Source: Liolophura sinensis
Taxonomy: Eukaryota; Mollusca; Polyplacophora; Chitonida; Chitonidae
NCBI RefSeq assembly: GCF_032854445.1
Contig: NC_088300.1
Location: forward strand, 34,889,608-34,953,607
Direction of reading: 5' to 3'
DNA length: 64,000 nt
The notes below the pieces were generated by a model, which saw nothing but the letters and a program-made list of their open reading frames with translations, ran no database searches and was not told where the DNA came from. Made by a program: the position numbers and the translations under genes. Positions 11,331-23,740 of the stretch are shown here, in pieces; position 1 is the stretch's first letter, and each line of letters opens with the position of its first letter.

Positions 11331-14300
11331 TACCTCATGTAAACCTGCAAAGTGTATTGATACTCCGTTAGAGATAACCCATGCAAACTTGTGCAAACTA
11401 TTGTGAATGGTCTACGTTGTCTCAGACTGTGGACTTTCGTCAATCGGGGCAATGGTACGATTTTCTTGCATCCATCATCATACAGTGCCCTGATTGTGCT
11501 CAAGCAGAGATACCGATATTTAACATCGGGCGAAGTGGATTCTGACATTTATTGATTCAGAATCAGACTGATGATAGCGAAATAAGTGCTCAGATATTGA
11601 GCCAAGATGACGCCAGCTTAATACGATCAAATATTTAGTCATTTACTTCGTCGACATGACTGAAATGCCTGCTTCATACCAAGCATTCCTTTTTCATCTT
11701 TTTGGTCAGCATATTCATTTTCCTGTCTTCTTTTCTTATACAGCTATATTTTGTGTACTATTTGCGTACTGTAAAATAGTTGTGCCTTAGAGCAATACAA
11801 CGAAGCCTAATGTCACGCAGATACTCAATATTGTCATGCGACCAACGAGTTCGCGAGCTCGAACCCGACTCTTGGTGGCTTGACAACAAAAAGAGAAGTC
11901 TACAGTATCGGACACAGTTACTCCCAAAAATATCTAAATTAAAGAGGTTATACCGGTGATACTTGGCAAAAAATCGATCAGCGCAAATCCAATCCAATCT
12001 TTGCTATTATTTTAGAATAGCCCAAACAATTAACATTCACGAAATATCAGCTTCATCACCCTTCAAAACCGGTATTAATGTTGCTACATTTTATAAAGCG
12101 GGTCGCATTATAAAGTTTTTCAAAGTGTAGAATCATTTTAACGCTATAAATAGTATAGGCACGTTGCTGGTGTTTACAGGAAGACAATATAAGGTTATTC
12201 TAGGTAAATGCAGAAAATATAATTTGATTAGCGAACACAGATTTTTTGGCTGAAAAATCTCTGGTATAGCTTCTTTAAGTACATTTAGGCAATACAAAGG
12301 GAAAGATTTCCTAAGATGAGATAAGGCCTTTAACAAACAGGCCTGTAGTCAGTATCTGTGACATTGACCAACACTCATCATATAGAACTATCAGTCACAA
12401 TACAGGTAAGAAGCTCTCGTCAGTTGATAATGCGTCTTGCTCCGCTCCCTAGAAAAAGTAAGAAATTAAATTTTTTTTTCTTGGTCAAGTTCATTCTTCT
12501 ACTGTGATTTTAAGCTGGCGGAGATTTGGATGTTTTCATTGCACTCCTTGACTATTTAAAGCATGCAACATCACACACTCTAGGAAAAACCTAAAATGCA
12601 TGTACTCTTCCCTCAAACCAACCTTGGGCAATTCTAATTTGACATGGTTAATTGTTGTCAAGACATACTTCTTTGAAGGTTAGATTCCATGAGGAAAGTA
12701 TTGGAACCATGTCAACTATACGCACGCTGTGCAGTAATGATTGGCATAGTGTTCACTTTAGTTGTTTTTTTTTTAAACACGTGCTTCTTTCGCAATATTA
12801 GGTGGATGGTGTATTTTCGCACACTTGACCCTTTGCCTTGTTTGTATAACTAAATCTCAAACCCGTCGCTGACCGAATGGACTGACGGCTTCCATCGGAA
12901 GGTCTCATCTCTTGACCAATGAGTTCGCGCGTTCGACTCGGGGGGATGTTGACCTCCGACCCTTATTAATTTTCCATAAACGACAATGTTAACGTTTAGT
13001 GCTGCAGCTCAGTCCCAAACATTCCGTAGTCAAAAACCTTTGGTGCCTACCTTGCGCAGCCTATGAGGAAGTAGCTATAAAAAATATCCACAGATTAAAA
13101 AAAAACAAAAAAACCCCTAAACTTTACACCCTAAAATACACATAATTACACTCTCCCGAAAAAGTACTAATGATGTACATGCATGTACTGATCTCTGTTT
13201 CAGGGATACCTAAGAACCCGGTCTAGTTCACCATTAAACATGTTCTACACGTATGTCATATAGGTGAATAAACCAAATGTGAAAAATTACAGAGCAGAAC
13301 ATGAACCATCAGCCAAATCTACGTATGAAATGTTCCGCTTTTTACCTTTCGCTTAGTTCGCTTCAAGTTTTGATTTTAACGCCGGTGCTCATTACTGCTA
13401 TTTAAACAATGTCAAGAGCGATTAGAGTTAACAATGCATTATCAACGTGGGTTGGAGTGGAGTCTGTTTTACAGCAGTCAAGAACACAGTTCTCAGAGAG
13501 AGTGTCTGCCTCGTATGTGACAGACGCAAGGTTCGGATAATGCGTATACAGGCAACTTTAGAACTGCTCTCAGCGTAAGGGGAGATAGTTCAGTATATAC
13601 CGGTCGGAACGAAAACAGTATACTCTGCCTGGACTGCACATCTCGGATAATGTCAACTTCAGAAGTGTTGTTTTAGACTCAAAATATGAAGAAATAGCCG
13701 AGTCGGTCAAAACGGTGGCAGTACATCTCGACTGGACTGGGCATTCTGTGTTGTGCCTTCCGAGTATAGTTCCATTGGGAGACAGCATCATAAATATGTC
13801 GTCATTTGGACTGGTCAACACAAGAGAAAAGAAAGAATTGTTTTGTCCGGAATTAAAATACAATAATCCTAAAGAATGTATATGAATTAGAAGTTTGGCG
13901 TCAAAATAATCTCGATGGTATTAAAGTAGACGAATTTCGGTCGTGTCCATCGTGCTGCTTAACTAAAACAGTGGGCAACCTCAAGCAGTAATTAACTTCA
14001 AGCAGTGTTAACTTGCGAACGTCATGTTAACTACAATATTACGAAATCAACTGATCCAGAATCTTTAATCCTCTCATCAAAACTTGATCATGATTAACTT
14101 GATCAACGATGAGTAATCTATCTGTTGAAGATCTTGGGCAACATTTAGTCGTGTATGTTGTTCTCAGCTGAAAGCAAACGGCTCTTCGGCGTTTCTTGAC
14201 AATTTCAAGCTAGTGTGAACAGTTGTTGTAAAAGGTATTGTGCGATTCACCCGATATATTGATATGTGAAAGACAAATCGACCCTAGGCTACTCTACACA

Positions 14301-15068
14301 CGTACACTCAACACGGATATCTCATGGATAACGGATTTTCTCCATACTATCTGGCCTCGATCGTTTTAAAACTACTGTGTGCATGGTTCATCTGTAATGA
14401 TGAATACAACAAGTGAATAGATCCTTTATGTTATTATGCATAAATGATTAAAAGAGTGAAAGGTGGCCGATGAAATCATGTATGTCAGAGCCTGGGAAAC
14501 CGTGTGTATACGTGGAGGAAACCATGTGGACATTCAGAGCAAGGAGAACGCAGCCACACCTTGCCGCATGTGGCTGAGAATTTCCTGACAAAAGACGGCA
14601 AGCGAACTGCTAGAAATATACACTTTCGACTTCATTAACGTTCAAAAGAAAAGTAGGTACTATTTCTTAGAAACCGAGAAGTTTATAGTTGATATTACAT
14701 ACACATGTACACAACTATTGGCATCCAATTATTGGGACATAAGAACACACAGTTCGTATGTCCCATTTCATGATTTGTTTTCATGTCAGATAAAAACACC
14801 TAGACTTCGAACTATAACCCGTTAACTGTAAACTTAAACATCATTTTCGTGTATTACATGTTAATCTTACACCAACGCCTGACTCAATGTCAGGCAAACA
14901 TTAACAGGATTGTAACAGACTATTTTCGATGTGAATCATTAATTGTTACGTAAACCGTTCACCTCGCCAAAATAAATCATATACGTGGCAGGTTGTGAAA
15001 TAATGAACATAGGAACGAAATATTTCCCTTTTTTATGATGAAAAACCTGTAAGTTCGCGCGAAGTAAG
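11331..15068. other. Long unannotated stretch
   Basis: About 3.7 kb without a gene I can defend. Two tRNA-B-box-like patches (gttcgcgagctcgaaccc near 11850; gttcgcgcgttcgactcg near 12922) may be decayed SINE heads, but I cannot align them to either SINE family here. A plus-strand frame at about 13710-13884 reads 50-odd codons before a stop and has no recognisable domain. The region 14000-15068 is plain AT-rich sequence. Confidence 0.4.
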
Positions 15069-15114
15069 TATATATATATATATATATATATATATAAGCC
15101 TTATATATATAAGG
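15069..15114. repeat. (TA)14 microsatellite followed by a 16-bp perfect palindrome
   Basis: TA repeats run from 15069 to 15096. They are followed at 15099-15114 by ccttatatatataagg, which equals its own reverse complement. Confidence 0.9.
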
Positions 15115-15362
15115 ATGATGTAGGCCTACCGGTTAACGCTTGGTTATTACAGTGTACGTAAGGCAATATTAGAGAAGAGTAGCATCGTTATGATGTGTGT
15201 TTATTTCTTCGTTTGTATTTTTATTTCACTTATTTACTTCAAATTTTATTTTATAGATTCCAACATGCAAGACATGCTCAAATTGAAAAGCAAACCTTCA
15301 TTAAGATATTACTAGGTGATTCACCTAAAAACGTGAACTGGTCAAAGGTCAGCAGTTTATTT

Positions 15363-15482
15363 TGTGCAAAATGGAAAACCCCGTTGGCCCAAAAGCTGTT
15401 GTCGTGAACAAGAACATTCATGCTGTGCGAAATGGAAATTCTCATTTGTCCAAAACCTGTTGCACTGATTAGGAACATTAAA
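15363..15482. repeat. Degenerate 61-bp duplication
   Basis: The segment tgtgcaaaatggaaa...ctgttg...aagaacatt (from 15363) recurs as tgtgcgaaatggaaa...ctgttg...aggaacatt (from 15424). It looks like a seed or remnant of a minisatellite. Short frames over it on both strands are not supported as genes. Confidence 0.6.
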
Positions 15483-15580
15483 ACTGCGAGAAAAAAGTGA
15501 TAAAACGCAGGGGAACTTCTGAAAAGGTGCCTTAATTTTGCATTTACACAATGCATTAGTTAATTAGTGGGGTTAAAATG

Positions 15581-15763
15581 ATTACAATTGAGGGAGCCTC
15601 CGTTGCTCAAAAGGTCTGACAGTAACCTGCGGATGGTCCTGTGTTTCCCCCGGGTTGTTCCCGGTTTCCTCCCACCATAAAGCTGGCTGACGTCAAATAA
15701 TTGAAATATTCTTAAGTATGGCGTAAAACACCAATCAAATAAATAAATAAATATTACACTTGA
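15581..15763 (+). mobile_element. SINE-1 copy with internal deletion, 11-bp TSD
   Basis: A plus-strand copy begins with the tRNA-like head fragment gagcctccgttgctca and jumps directly to the core at aaggtctgacagtaacctgc. It then continues through the conserved 3' end (gtaaaacaccaatcaaataa) to (AAAT)n. The B-box and following roughly 85 bases seen in the 18.8-kb copy are missing. The flanks attacaattga (15581-15591) and attacacttga (15753-15763) are an 11-bp duplication with one mismatch. Both ends are therefore original and the deletion is internal. Confidence 0.88.
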
Positions 15764-17695
15764 TTGGGAAGGTACTGATTGGTTCAAATGTTCATTGATC
15801 GGTAATTTGATTAGTCAGAAAAATTGACCAAAAAATATATCTGGTATACAAATATCATGGATAACATTATTGAGAAAGAATTTGGCAGCGTTTTACTCGC
15901 ACATCTGTATCAGTGCTCATAGATAATAGAAGAGTTTCAATCCTCAGTAACCACAAAATATATCTTTATATCTAAAGGATATATGTTTTCCAGAGAAGAT
16001 CACGAGTATACCTAAGTATATATTTAGTCGTAGTAATGTACAGAAAAGTAAACTGAAAGTTTGTTTGTTTGGTGGTCATATTTTTCCAGCGCGAGCTTCG
16101 GGCTGTGAAAGCGTGCTAACTTCCGGTTGTATACTGAATATTGCACTATAGTGTACACCAGAAATAACATTCGCCAATGACGCAGCGGTGTTCTAACTAT
16201 AACACGATGAGCTATTTACCATTGTTTGTCTAATCTTTCCAGTAATAGCCATATTGTTCGACAAAACAAACTTGTTCACAATGAAACAGGTCTCGACACG
16301 AGCCATTTCTTTGAGGGCATTAATTCTTCTTCGAAAATAGTACCCTATCAAGTACGCCTTTTATTACAATCAGTCCAAGATTAATTCAGGAACATGCCAT
16401 AACCACCAAAAAGCATCACGTGAACAATAAACGGCGTGTTCTGCTTGGAGTCTGTATAAAGAACGGGTCGCACTTAAATTGTCGTATCCGGAATAATTAA
16501 CTAACGTGTCATAAACTTGGTTCTTTGCAGTCAGCATTGCACGATGTTACAGAGATTATGAGATTCCATCTGAATACATTTGATAAACATCTGCATATTT
16601 TGTGCAATCAGACGCTCATTAGAGATGATCATGACTGGTATGAATCGTCCATTTGTTCATAATATCGTGTTGTAAACCTCCGGAATGCGCTCATATTCAG
16701 TCAATATTTAGTACGTGAAATACCTGGTTAGATAACGAGCGCCAATGTTAGCTACAATTGATGTTTTTTTCTGAAATTCCTGTAACGGGTTTTTACAGTA
16801 TACTGTTATGTCAAGGAGATATATTAATTTCTCTTCCCATTACATTATTGTGTGAATTTTGACGAAGGTGCTGAGTTAAGTTTACATATTATAGTGCTTT
16901 CTAATGAATGCTGTGGAGAGGCCTGACGGCCTGATGTGCGCTTGTCCTTGTGCCAAATATACACGTATTCGGATTCGATCAAAGTTGAAACTCGCAACCT
17001 TAAGACCACGTACAGCCATGTAGCAGATATTCATGAATATCATTATAGTTATTGGTCAACAGTGTGATAATTATTCGTCTTTCGTGAACGGAACGTTTTC
17101 CCCAAGAAAAGTGCACATCACCATTTGACACACGTTAATTAACAACTAATTATGAAAAGAGAACAAGGAAAGGGTTTTCCACGCGACAAAACAACAAAGG
17201 GAAAGTAATATAAACCATACAAGACCGGAATATTTTAATACCCGTTATTTAGGATAGAGTCAGTTTTGCATTCAGATGTTGGTGTATATATAATTCCCTC
17301 TGGCTGGGAGCCTCATCAGTTGACGGTACGGGAGGGGTTTTTCATATAAACTGTGTTGATGACGCAAAAACACGATCCATTATGTAAACCGTTCGCAAAC
17401 CACCTCACGTACACGACTACGATTATCACGTATATCACGTGGTTTTTGTCTGTAAAACAACGCCATATTATGTGTATACACTTAAAACCTTTACATTAGA
17501 GAACTGATAATAGACGCTGTCACTGCCGAGCGCTCACGAGCGGAAGACAAGTCGTGTGAAGATAAATGAATAAATAATTGAATGAATAACTGAATGAATT
17601 AACCGAAGGAAAGTTTGCTTACTTAATTACTTTTTTGTGGTTTAAAGGAAAATAAATCTTTTCCTATTTATTCCAGTAGAAGAGATGGGTGATGG
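15764..17695. other. Unannotated spacer
   Basis: About 1.9 kb of AT-rich sequence. I see no domain-bearing frame, RNA gene or repeat in it. Confidence 0.45.
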
Positions 17696-18055
17696 ACAGC
17701 CTAGCCTACCACCTGCATGGCAAACCTTCTGACTTTCGAGTGAACAATCTGTCTGAATTTCCAATAAGCAGTCTTCTCACTTTCCAGCCAGGAAACTTTC
17801 TGGTGAGCAAAATTTCTAAATTTCGATTTTTTTACTGGGGAAGTTTTGTGAGTTTCCACTATAACAAACTTTCTTACTTTTCAGTGAGAAAACTTTCTGA
17901 ATATCCACTGCACCATCTTTCTGACTTTTCAGTGAGCAAGCTTTCTGAATTTCCACTGAACAAACTTTCTGACTTTTCAGTGAGCAAGCTTGCTGACTTT
18001 TCGGTGATTAAACTTTCTGACTTTTCGGTGAGCTGGTTGTTTGACTTGAAGACCT
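17696..18055. repeat. Minisatellite, 24-bp unit, about 14 copies
   Basis: Units of aaactttctgacttttcagt plus gagc repeat at 24 bp and are most regular at 17880-18050. The 5' part (17700-17880) is diverged. Because 24 is a multiple of three, the array is open from 17689 to 18090, with an eight-residue motif related to KLSDFSVS. I see no independent evidence of expression. Confidence 0.88.
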
Positions 18056-18803
18056 GTATACAACGACAAAAGACTGTATATAAGGACTGAACGACAACAA
18101 TTTAATTCACTCTGTCAGTTTTACTTGGATCTTATATAAAAAAAAGCGAATTGAGGTGGACAAGAAGCCAAGGGTATTCCAATTATTTAAAACAAAACCT
18201 TGAATTATTGATAGAATGAGCAATAAACACCTGAAACAATAACACCCTAACTATAGTAAAGTGCCAGTTCTCTGCCATTATGTCACTCTTCAGTAATTAG
18301 TTCTTACTTCGAAATGGTGAAGAATTGTTTGAAAAATTCCTGCACGGATCTAAATCCAGTTCAGTTCCAACTCTGGTAGATTGTTGCTGAGTCCAAGCCC
18401 AGTCTTGGAATAAAACATCATCCAAGTCCGACCATAACGTTTTCAGTAAAGTTGCTGACAGATAGACAGGCACTTTTTCGAAGGCGGTGAGGTATTTGCG
18501 GGTAAAGAGAAGAGGCCAGACTCCGAGTGTAACTTTAAACCAGATGACCACACTACAGAAGTCGCCGTATAGAAAGGCACAAATAAGAAAACTTTGATAA
18601 TGACTATATATATATATATATATATATAGGCCTACTTATAGTAAGGAAAATTAATACTCCCGTTTAACCTTAAATGAACAGAAGAGACCGGGTCAAAAAA
18701 CAGATAAAAATATCTCAGGAATGGCTCCGCACACTGAAGAGGTTCCCGAAGTCGCAATAGATAGAAGTTCATACTGAGCAAATAAATACAACGTTACAGC
18801 AGG
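18056..18803. other. Spacer with (TA)12 microsatellite at 18605-18628
   Basis: The TA run is uninterrupted. The rest shows no identifiable gene or element. An 84-codon minus frame at 18297-18551 has no recognisable domain. Confidence 0.5.
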
Positions 18804-19056
18804 GCCTCCGTGGCTCAGTCGGTTAGCGCGCTAGCGCAGCGTAATGACCCAGAAGCCTCTCACCAATGCGGTCGCTGTGAGTTCAAGTCCAGCTCATGCT
18901 GGCTTCCTCTCCGGCCGTAAGTGGGAAGGTCTGTCAGCAACCTGCGGATGGTCGTGGGTTTCCCCCGGGCTCTGCCCGGTTTCCACCCACCATAATGCTG
19001 GCCGCCGTCGTATAAGTGAAATATTCTTGAGTACGGCGTAAAACACCAATCAAAGT
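18804..19056 (+). mobile_element. SINE-1, full-length, young copy
   Basis: This is a complete head-to-3'-segment copy. The tRNA-derived head (gcctccgtggctcagtcggt) holds an A-box-like tggctcagtcgg and a B-box-like gagttcaagtcc (about 18885-18896). The core follows (cctgcggatggtcgtgggtt, cccaccataatgctgg), then the 3' segment ending gtaaaacaccaatcaaa. The AAAT tail is lost or very short (gtaactacg follows). From about 18804 to 19055 it is the same, as far as I can read, as the copy at 55747-56013. RNA polymerase III would be the expected transcription machinery. Confidence 0.93.
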
Positions 19057-19450
19057 AACTACGCACGTGTATACTAGCGCGGCCCAAATGCAGGGAATAA
19101 CTTTGAAAACACTTCTACCTTGCTTAGAAATACAAAATCGTAAACATGGTAAGATTCTATATTTTGTTAATTTATAAAGTATCAAATTTCTTAATTGTAT
19201 CCTGACAAGAACACCTCATCATCCTTAACCTAAAACATTTATCCGGTATTACAACATAAAAGTTAGTAAATTACTTAGGACAGATGTAAAGGAACGCACT
19301 GTTTGGAGCTTTGTTTCTTATTTTAGTTTAACGTCGATAATAACGGACTAGGAACTGTTTACATATCACAGCTTTACACCTACATAGTACTGAAATAGAA
19401 CCTTATCGTTATCACCGCTTTACCTGTACGTATTACTCATATGAAAAAGA
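19057..19450. other. Spacer, nothing recognised
   Basis: AT-rich sequence with no supportable feature. Near 19420-19450 there are motifs resembling the following satellite (tatcaccgctttac), probably an outlying degenerate unit. Confidence 0.45.
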
Positions 19451-19786
19451 CCGGCCCGGATAGCACAGTTGGTAGAGCGTCCGCTTCGGGACCGGTAGAT
19501 CCAGGGTCAATCTTTGATCGAGTCACACCTAAGACTTTAAAAGTTGTAACTTCCTCGCTTGGCGTTCAGCATGAAGGGGATAGTGCAACGACTGGTTGAC
19601 CCGTATCAGTATAATGGCTCGGGCGGGGCAGCTTACTTGCCTTCGGTAAGTCGTCTCAGTGAAGCAGCACTAAATAAAAGAGCGGTGGAAATCCGTCCTG
19701 CAACAAGGAGGCACATTACACGTACATGCACCCTAATGATTCCTTCGTCGTCATATGACTGTCGTCTCAGTGAAGCAGCACTAAAT
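19451..19786 (+). mobile_element. SINE-2 (second tRNA-headed family), fused to satellite
   Basis: The head ggcccggatagcacagttgg, followed by tagagcgtccgcttcggga, looks like a tRNA with an A-box. A degenerate B-box follows (gggtcaatctttgatcgag). The body carries cttggcgttcagcatgaagg, gcaacaaggaggcacattac and cttcgtcgtcatatgactg. A related body occurs at 35487-35770. The 26-bp block beginning gtcgtctcagtgaagcagca occurs at 19650-19675 and again at 19761-19786. The second occurrence joins directly to the satellite, so the normal 3' end has been replaced. Confidence 0.8.
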
Positions 19787-22700
19787 TACACCTAGTTACT
19801 GCATTACACCTAGTTATTACTGATATGTAAAATGAATTGTTTAGCTGTCACTACTTTACACTTATGCATTACTCAGTTGAATAGGAACCATTTAGCTATC
19901 ACTGCATTACAAACGCGTAGAACTGATATGTAAAAGGAACTGTTTAGCTATCACTTCTTTACACTTATGCATTACTCATTTGAATAGGAACCATGTAGCT
20001 ATCATCGCATTACACCAGCGTAGAACTGATATGTAAAAGGAACTGTTTAGCTATCACTGCTTTACACTAATGCATCACTCATCTGAATAGGAACCATGTA
20101 GCTATCATCGCATTACACCAGCGTAGAACTGATATATAAAAGGAATTGTTTAGCTATCACTGCTTTACACTTATGCATCACTCAGTTGAATAGGAACCAT
20201 TTAGCTATCATCGCATTACACCAGCGTAGAACTGATACGTAAAAGGAACTATTTAGCTATCACTGCTTTACACTTATGCACTACTCAGTTGAATAGGAAC
20301 CATTTAGCTATCACTGCATTACACCAGCGTAGAAATGATATGTAGAAGGCACCGTTGAGCTATCACTGCTTTACACTTACGTATTACTCATTTGAATAGG
20401 AACCATTTAGCTATCACCGCATTACACCAGCGTAGAACTGACATGTAAAAGGAACTGTTGAGCTATCACTGCTTTACACTTACGTATTACTCATTTGAAT
20501 AGGAACCATTTAGCTATCATCGCATTACACCAGCGTAGAAATGATATGTTGAAGGAACTGTTTAGCTATCACTGCTTTACACTTATGTATTACTCAGTTG
20601 AATAGGAACCATTTAGCTATCACCGCATTACACCAGCGTAGAAATGATATGTAGAAGGAACTGTTTAGCTATCACTGCTTTACAATTATGCATTACTCAT
20701 TTGAACAGGAAGCAATTAGCTATCACTGCATTACAAACGCGTAGAACTGATATGTAAAAGGAACTGTTTAGCTATCACTGCTTTACACTAATGCATCACT
20801 CATTTGAATAGGAACCATGTAGCTATCATCGCATTACACCAGCGTAGAACTGATATATAAAAGGAATTGTTTAGCTATCACTGCTTTACACTTATGCATC
20901 ACTCAGTTGAATAGGAACCATTTAGCTATCATCGCATTACACCAGCGTAGAACTGATACGTAAAAGGAACTATTTAGCTATCACTGCTTTACACTTATGC
21001 ACTACTCAGTTGAATAGGAACCATTTAGCTATCACTGCATTACACCAGCGTAGAAATGATATGTAGAAGGAACTGTTGAGCTATCACTGCTTTACACTTA
21101 TGCATCACTCAGCTGAATAGGAACCATTTAGCTATCATCGCATTACACCAGCGTAGAACTGATACGTAAAAGGAACTATTTAGCTATCACTGCTTTACAC
21201 TTATGCACTACTCAGTTGAATAGGAACCATTTAGCTATCACTGCATTACACCAGCGTAGAAATGATATGTAGAAGGAACTGTTGAGCTATCACTGCTTTA
21301 CACTTACGTATTACTCATTTGAATAGGAACCATTTAGCTATCACCGCATTACACCAGCGTAAAATTGACATGTAAAAGGAATTGGTTAGCTATCACTGCT
21401 TTACACTTATGTATTACTCATTTGAATAGGAACCATTTAGCTATCATCGCATTACACCAGCGTAGTAATGATATGTAGAAGGAACTGTTTAGCTATCACT
21501 GCTTTACACTTATGTATTACTCAGTTGAATAGGAACCATTTAGCTATCACCGCATTACACCAGCGTAGAAATGATATGTAAAAGGAACTGTTTAGCTATC
21601 ATTGCTTTACACTTATGCATTACTCATTTGAACAGGAAGCAATTAGCTATCACTGCATTACACCAGCGCAGAACTGATATGTAAAAGGAACTGTTTAGCT
21701 ATCACTACTTTACACTTACGTATTACTCATTTGAATAGGAACCATTTAGCTATCACCGCATTACACCAGCGTAGAACTGATATGTAAAAGGAACTGTTTT
21801 ACAGCTATCACTACTTTACACTTACGTATTACTCATTTGAATAGGAACCATTTAGCTATCACTGCATTACACCAGCGTAGAACTTATATGTAAAAGGAAC
21901 TGTTTTACAGCTATCACTGCTTTACACTTAGGTAAAAACAAACTATTTAGCTGGCGCTGCTATACACCAACGTCGTACTGATATGTAAAAGGTACTTCTT
22001 AGCTATCTCTGCATTACACTTACATAGTACAGACGTGAAAAAAGAACTGCTTGGCTATCAATACTTTACAACTAAATTGTATTTATGTGAAAAAGGAACT
22101 ATACAGCTATAACCGCATCACACCTACGTATTTCTGGCATGGAAAGGAAACGTTTAGCTATCACTGCGTTACACCTAGGTAGTACTGACATGGAAAAGAA
22201 ACTATTTAGATATCACTGCTTTACACCTAGGTATTGCTGGTTGTTTTTGTTATATTATATGGAAAAGGAACGACACAGCTATCATTGTTCTACAAATAGG
22301 CATATTATTTGGAGAAGAGACTGTTTAGCTGTAACTGTTTTCACTTTCGCATAACTGATATGGAAAAAGAGCTGCCTGTCTGTCACTATCTGCTTTAACG
22401 AAAAGGAACTGTTTACCTCTCACTGCTTTACACTCACGTGGAAAAGGAACTATTTAGCTAGCACTGGTATCCACCAACGTCGTAATGATATGTAAACTTA
22501 GCTATTAATGCATTACACTTAGGCAGTGAAAAAAGAACTCTTTAGCTATCAACACTTTTCACCAAGTTGTACTTATATGGAAAAGGAACAATATAGCTAT
22601 CACTACATTACACCTAGTTAGAACTGATATGGAAAAGGAACTATATAGCTATCCCTGCATTACACCTAGGTAGTGCTGGTATGGAAAAGGAACTATATAG

Positions 22701-23343
22701 CTATCACTACATTACACCTAGGTAGTACTGGGATGGAAAAGGAACTATATAGCTATCCCTGCATTACACCTAGGTAGTACTTATATGGAAAAGGAACGAT
22801 ACAGCTATCACTACATTACACCTAGGTAGTACTGGTATGGAAAAGGAACTATATAGCTATCACTACATTACACCTAGGTAGTACTGGGATGGAAAAGGAA
22901 CTATATAGCTATCACTACATTAAGCCTAGGTAGCATTGGTATGGAAAAGGAACTATATAGCTATCACTACATTACACCTAGGTAGTACTGGTATGGAAAA
23001 GGAACTATATAGCTATCACTACATTACACCTAGGTAGTACTGGTATGGAAAAGGAACTATACAGCTATCACTACATTACACCTAGGTAGTGCTGGTATGG
23101 AAAAGGAACTATATAGCTATCACTACATTACACCTAGGTAGTACTGGGATGGAAAAGGAACTATATAGCTATCCCTGCATTACACCTAGGTAGTACTGGT
23201 ATGGAAAAGGAACTATACAGCTATCACTACATTACACCTAGGTTGTACTGATATGGAAAAGGAACTATTTAGCTACATGCATGACTGCATTGCACCTAGG
23301 TATACTGGTTTTACTCTCTGTCTTGTAAGTCTTTTTTTATGTT
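19787..23343. repeat. Satellite array: 103-bp dimeric units, then 52-bp units
   Basis: From about 19800 to 21950, units of 103 bp repeat. Each is made of two related halves: one has tttagctatcactgctttac and ends in gaataggaacca; the other has gctatcatcgcattacacca and ends in gtaaaaggaactg. Phase check: tttagctatcac occurs at 20046 and 20149. Between 21950 and 22550 units are degenerate. From about 22550 to 23290 the array is a homogeneous 52-bp monomer with ctatcactacattacaccta, ggtagtactg and gtatggaaaaggaacta, carrying the palindrome acctaggt. About 21 dimers are followed by about 20 monomers. I see no coding potential. Confidence 0.96.
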
Positions 23344-23516
23344 ATATGGAAAAGATTGATTGATTGATTGGTGTTTTTTACGCCGTACTCAAGAATATTT
23401 CACTTATACGACGGCGGCCAGCATTATGGTGGGTGGAAACCGGGCACAGCCCGGGGAAACCCACGACCATCCGTAGGTTGCTGCCACATACGGCCGGAGA
23501 GGAAATATGGAAAAGA
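23344..23516 (-). mobile_element. SINE-1 inserted in the satellite, 12-bp TSD
   Basis: A minus-strand, 5'-truncated SINE-1 body (about 23356-23504) starts with a short attg-rich tail and the conserved gtactcaagaatatttcact. It ends at cggccggagagg. The 12-bp sequence atatggaaaaga is present at 23344-23355 and again at 23505-23516. The satellite resumes mid-unit immediately afterwards (aactatacctatcactgctt). The insertion therefore postdates the array. Confidence 0.92.
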
Positions 23517-23740
23517 AACTATACCTATCACTGCTTTACATATCCCCATAACTGATTTTGAAAATGAGCTATTTAGCTGTAACTGCTTTCACTTTTGCAT
23601 TACTGATATGGAAAATTAACTGTCTGTCTATCACTAGTTGCTGGCACGAAATAGGAAATGATCAACTGTTACTCTTTTACACTTATGCACTACAGATATG
23701 GAAAAGGAACTGTTTATTTATTACCGCTTGAATACAATAT
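23517..23740. repeat. Degenerate distal end of the satellite
   Basis: Satellite-like words continue after the SINE (ctatcactgctttac, tatggaaaaggaactgttta) with decreasing similarity. They fade out by about 23740. Confidence 0.8.

Noticed and set aside
12890-13080. A third tRNA-headed SINE
   Set aside because: Only a B-box-like string (gttcgcgcgttcgactcg) is seen. There is no tail, no TSD and no second copy that I can align.
13710-13884. Plus-strand coding exon
   Set aside because: About 58 codons are open and read smoothly, but there is no domain, no convincing splice site and the opposite strand is also open.
18844-19041. Protein repeated at 55789-55986
   Set aside because: The identical translation reflects two copies of SINE-1, not a gene family.
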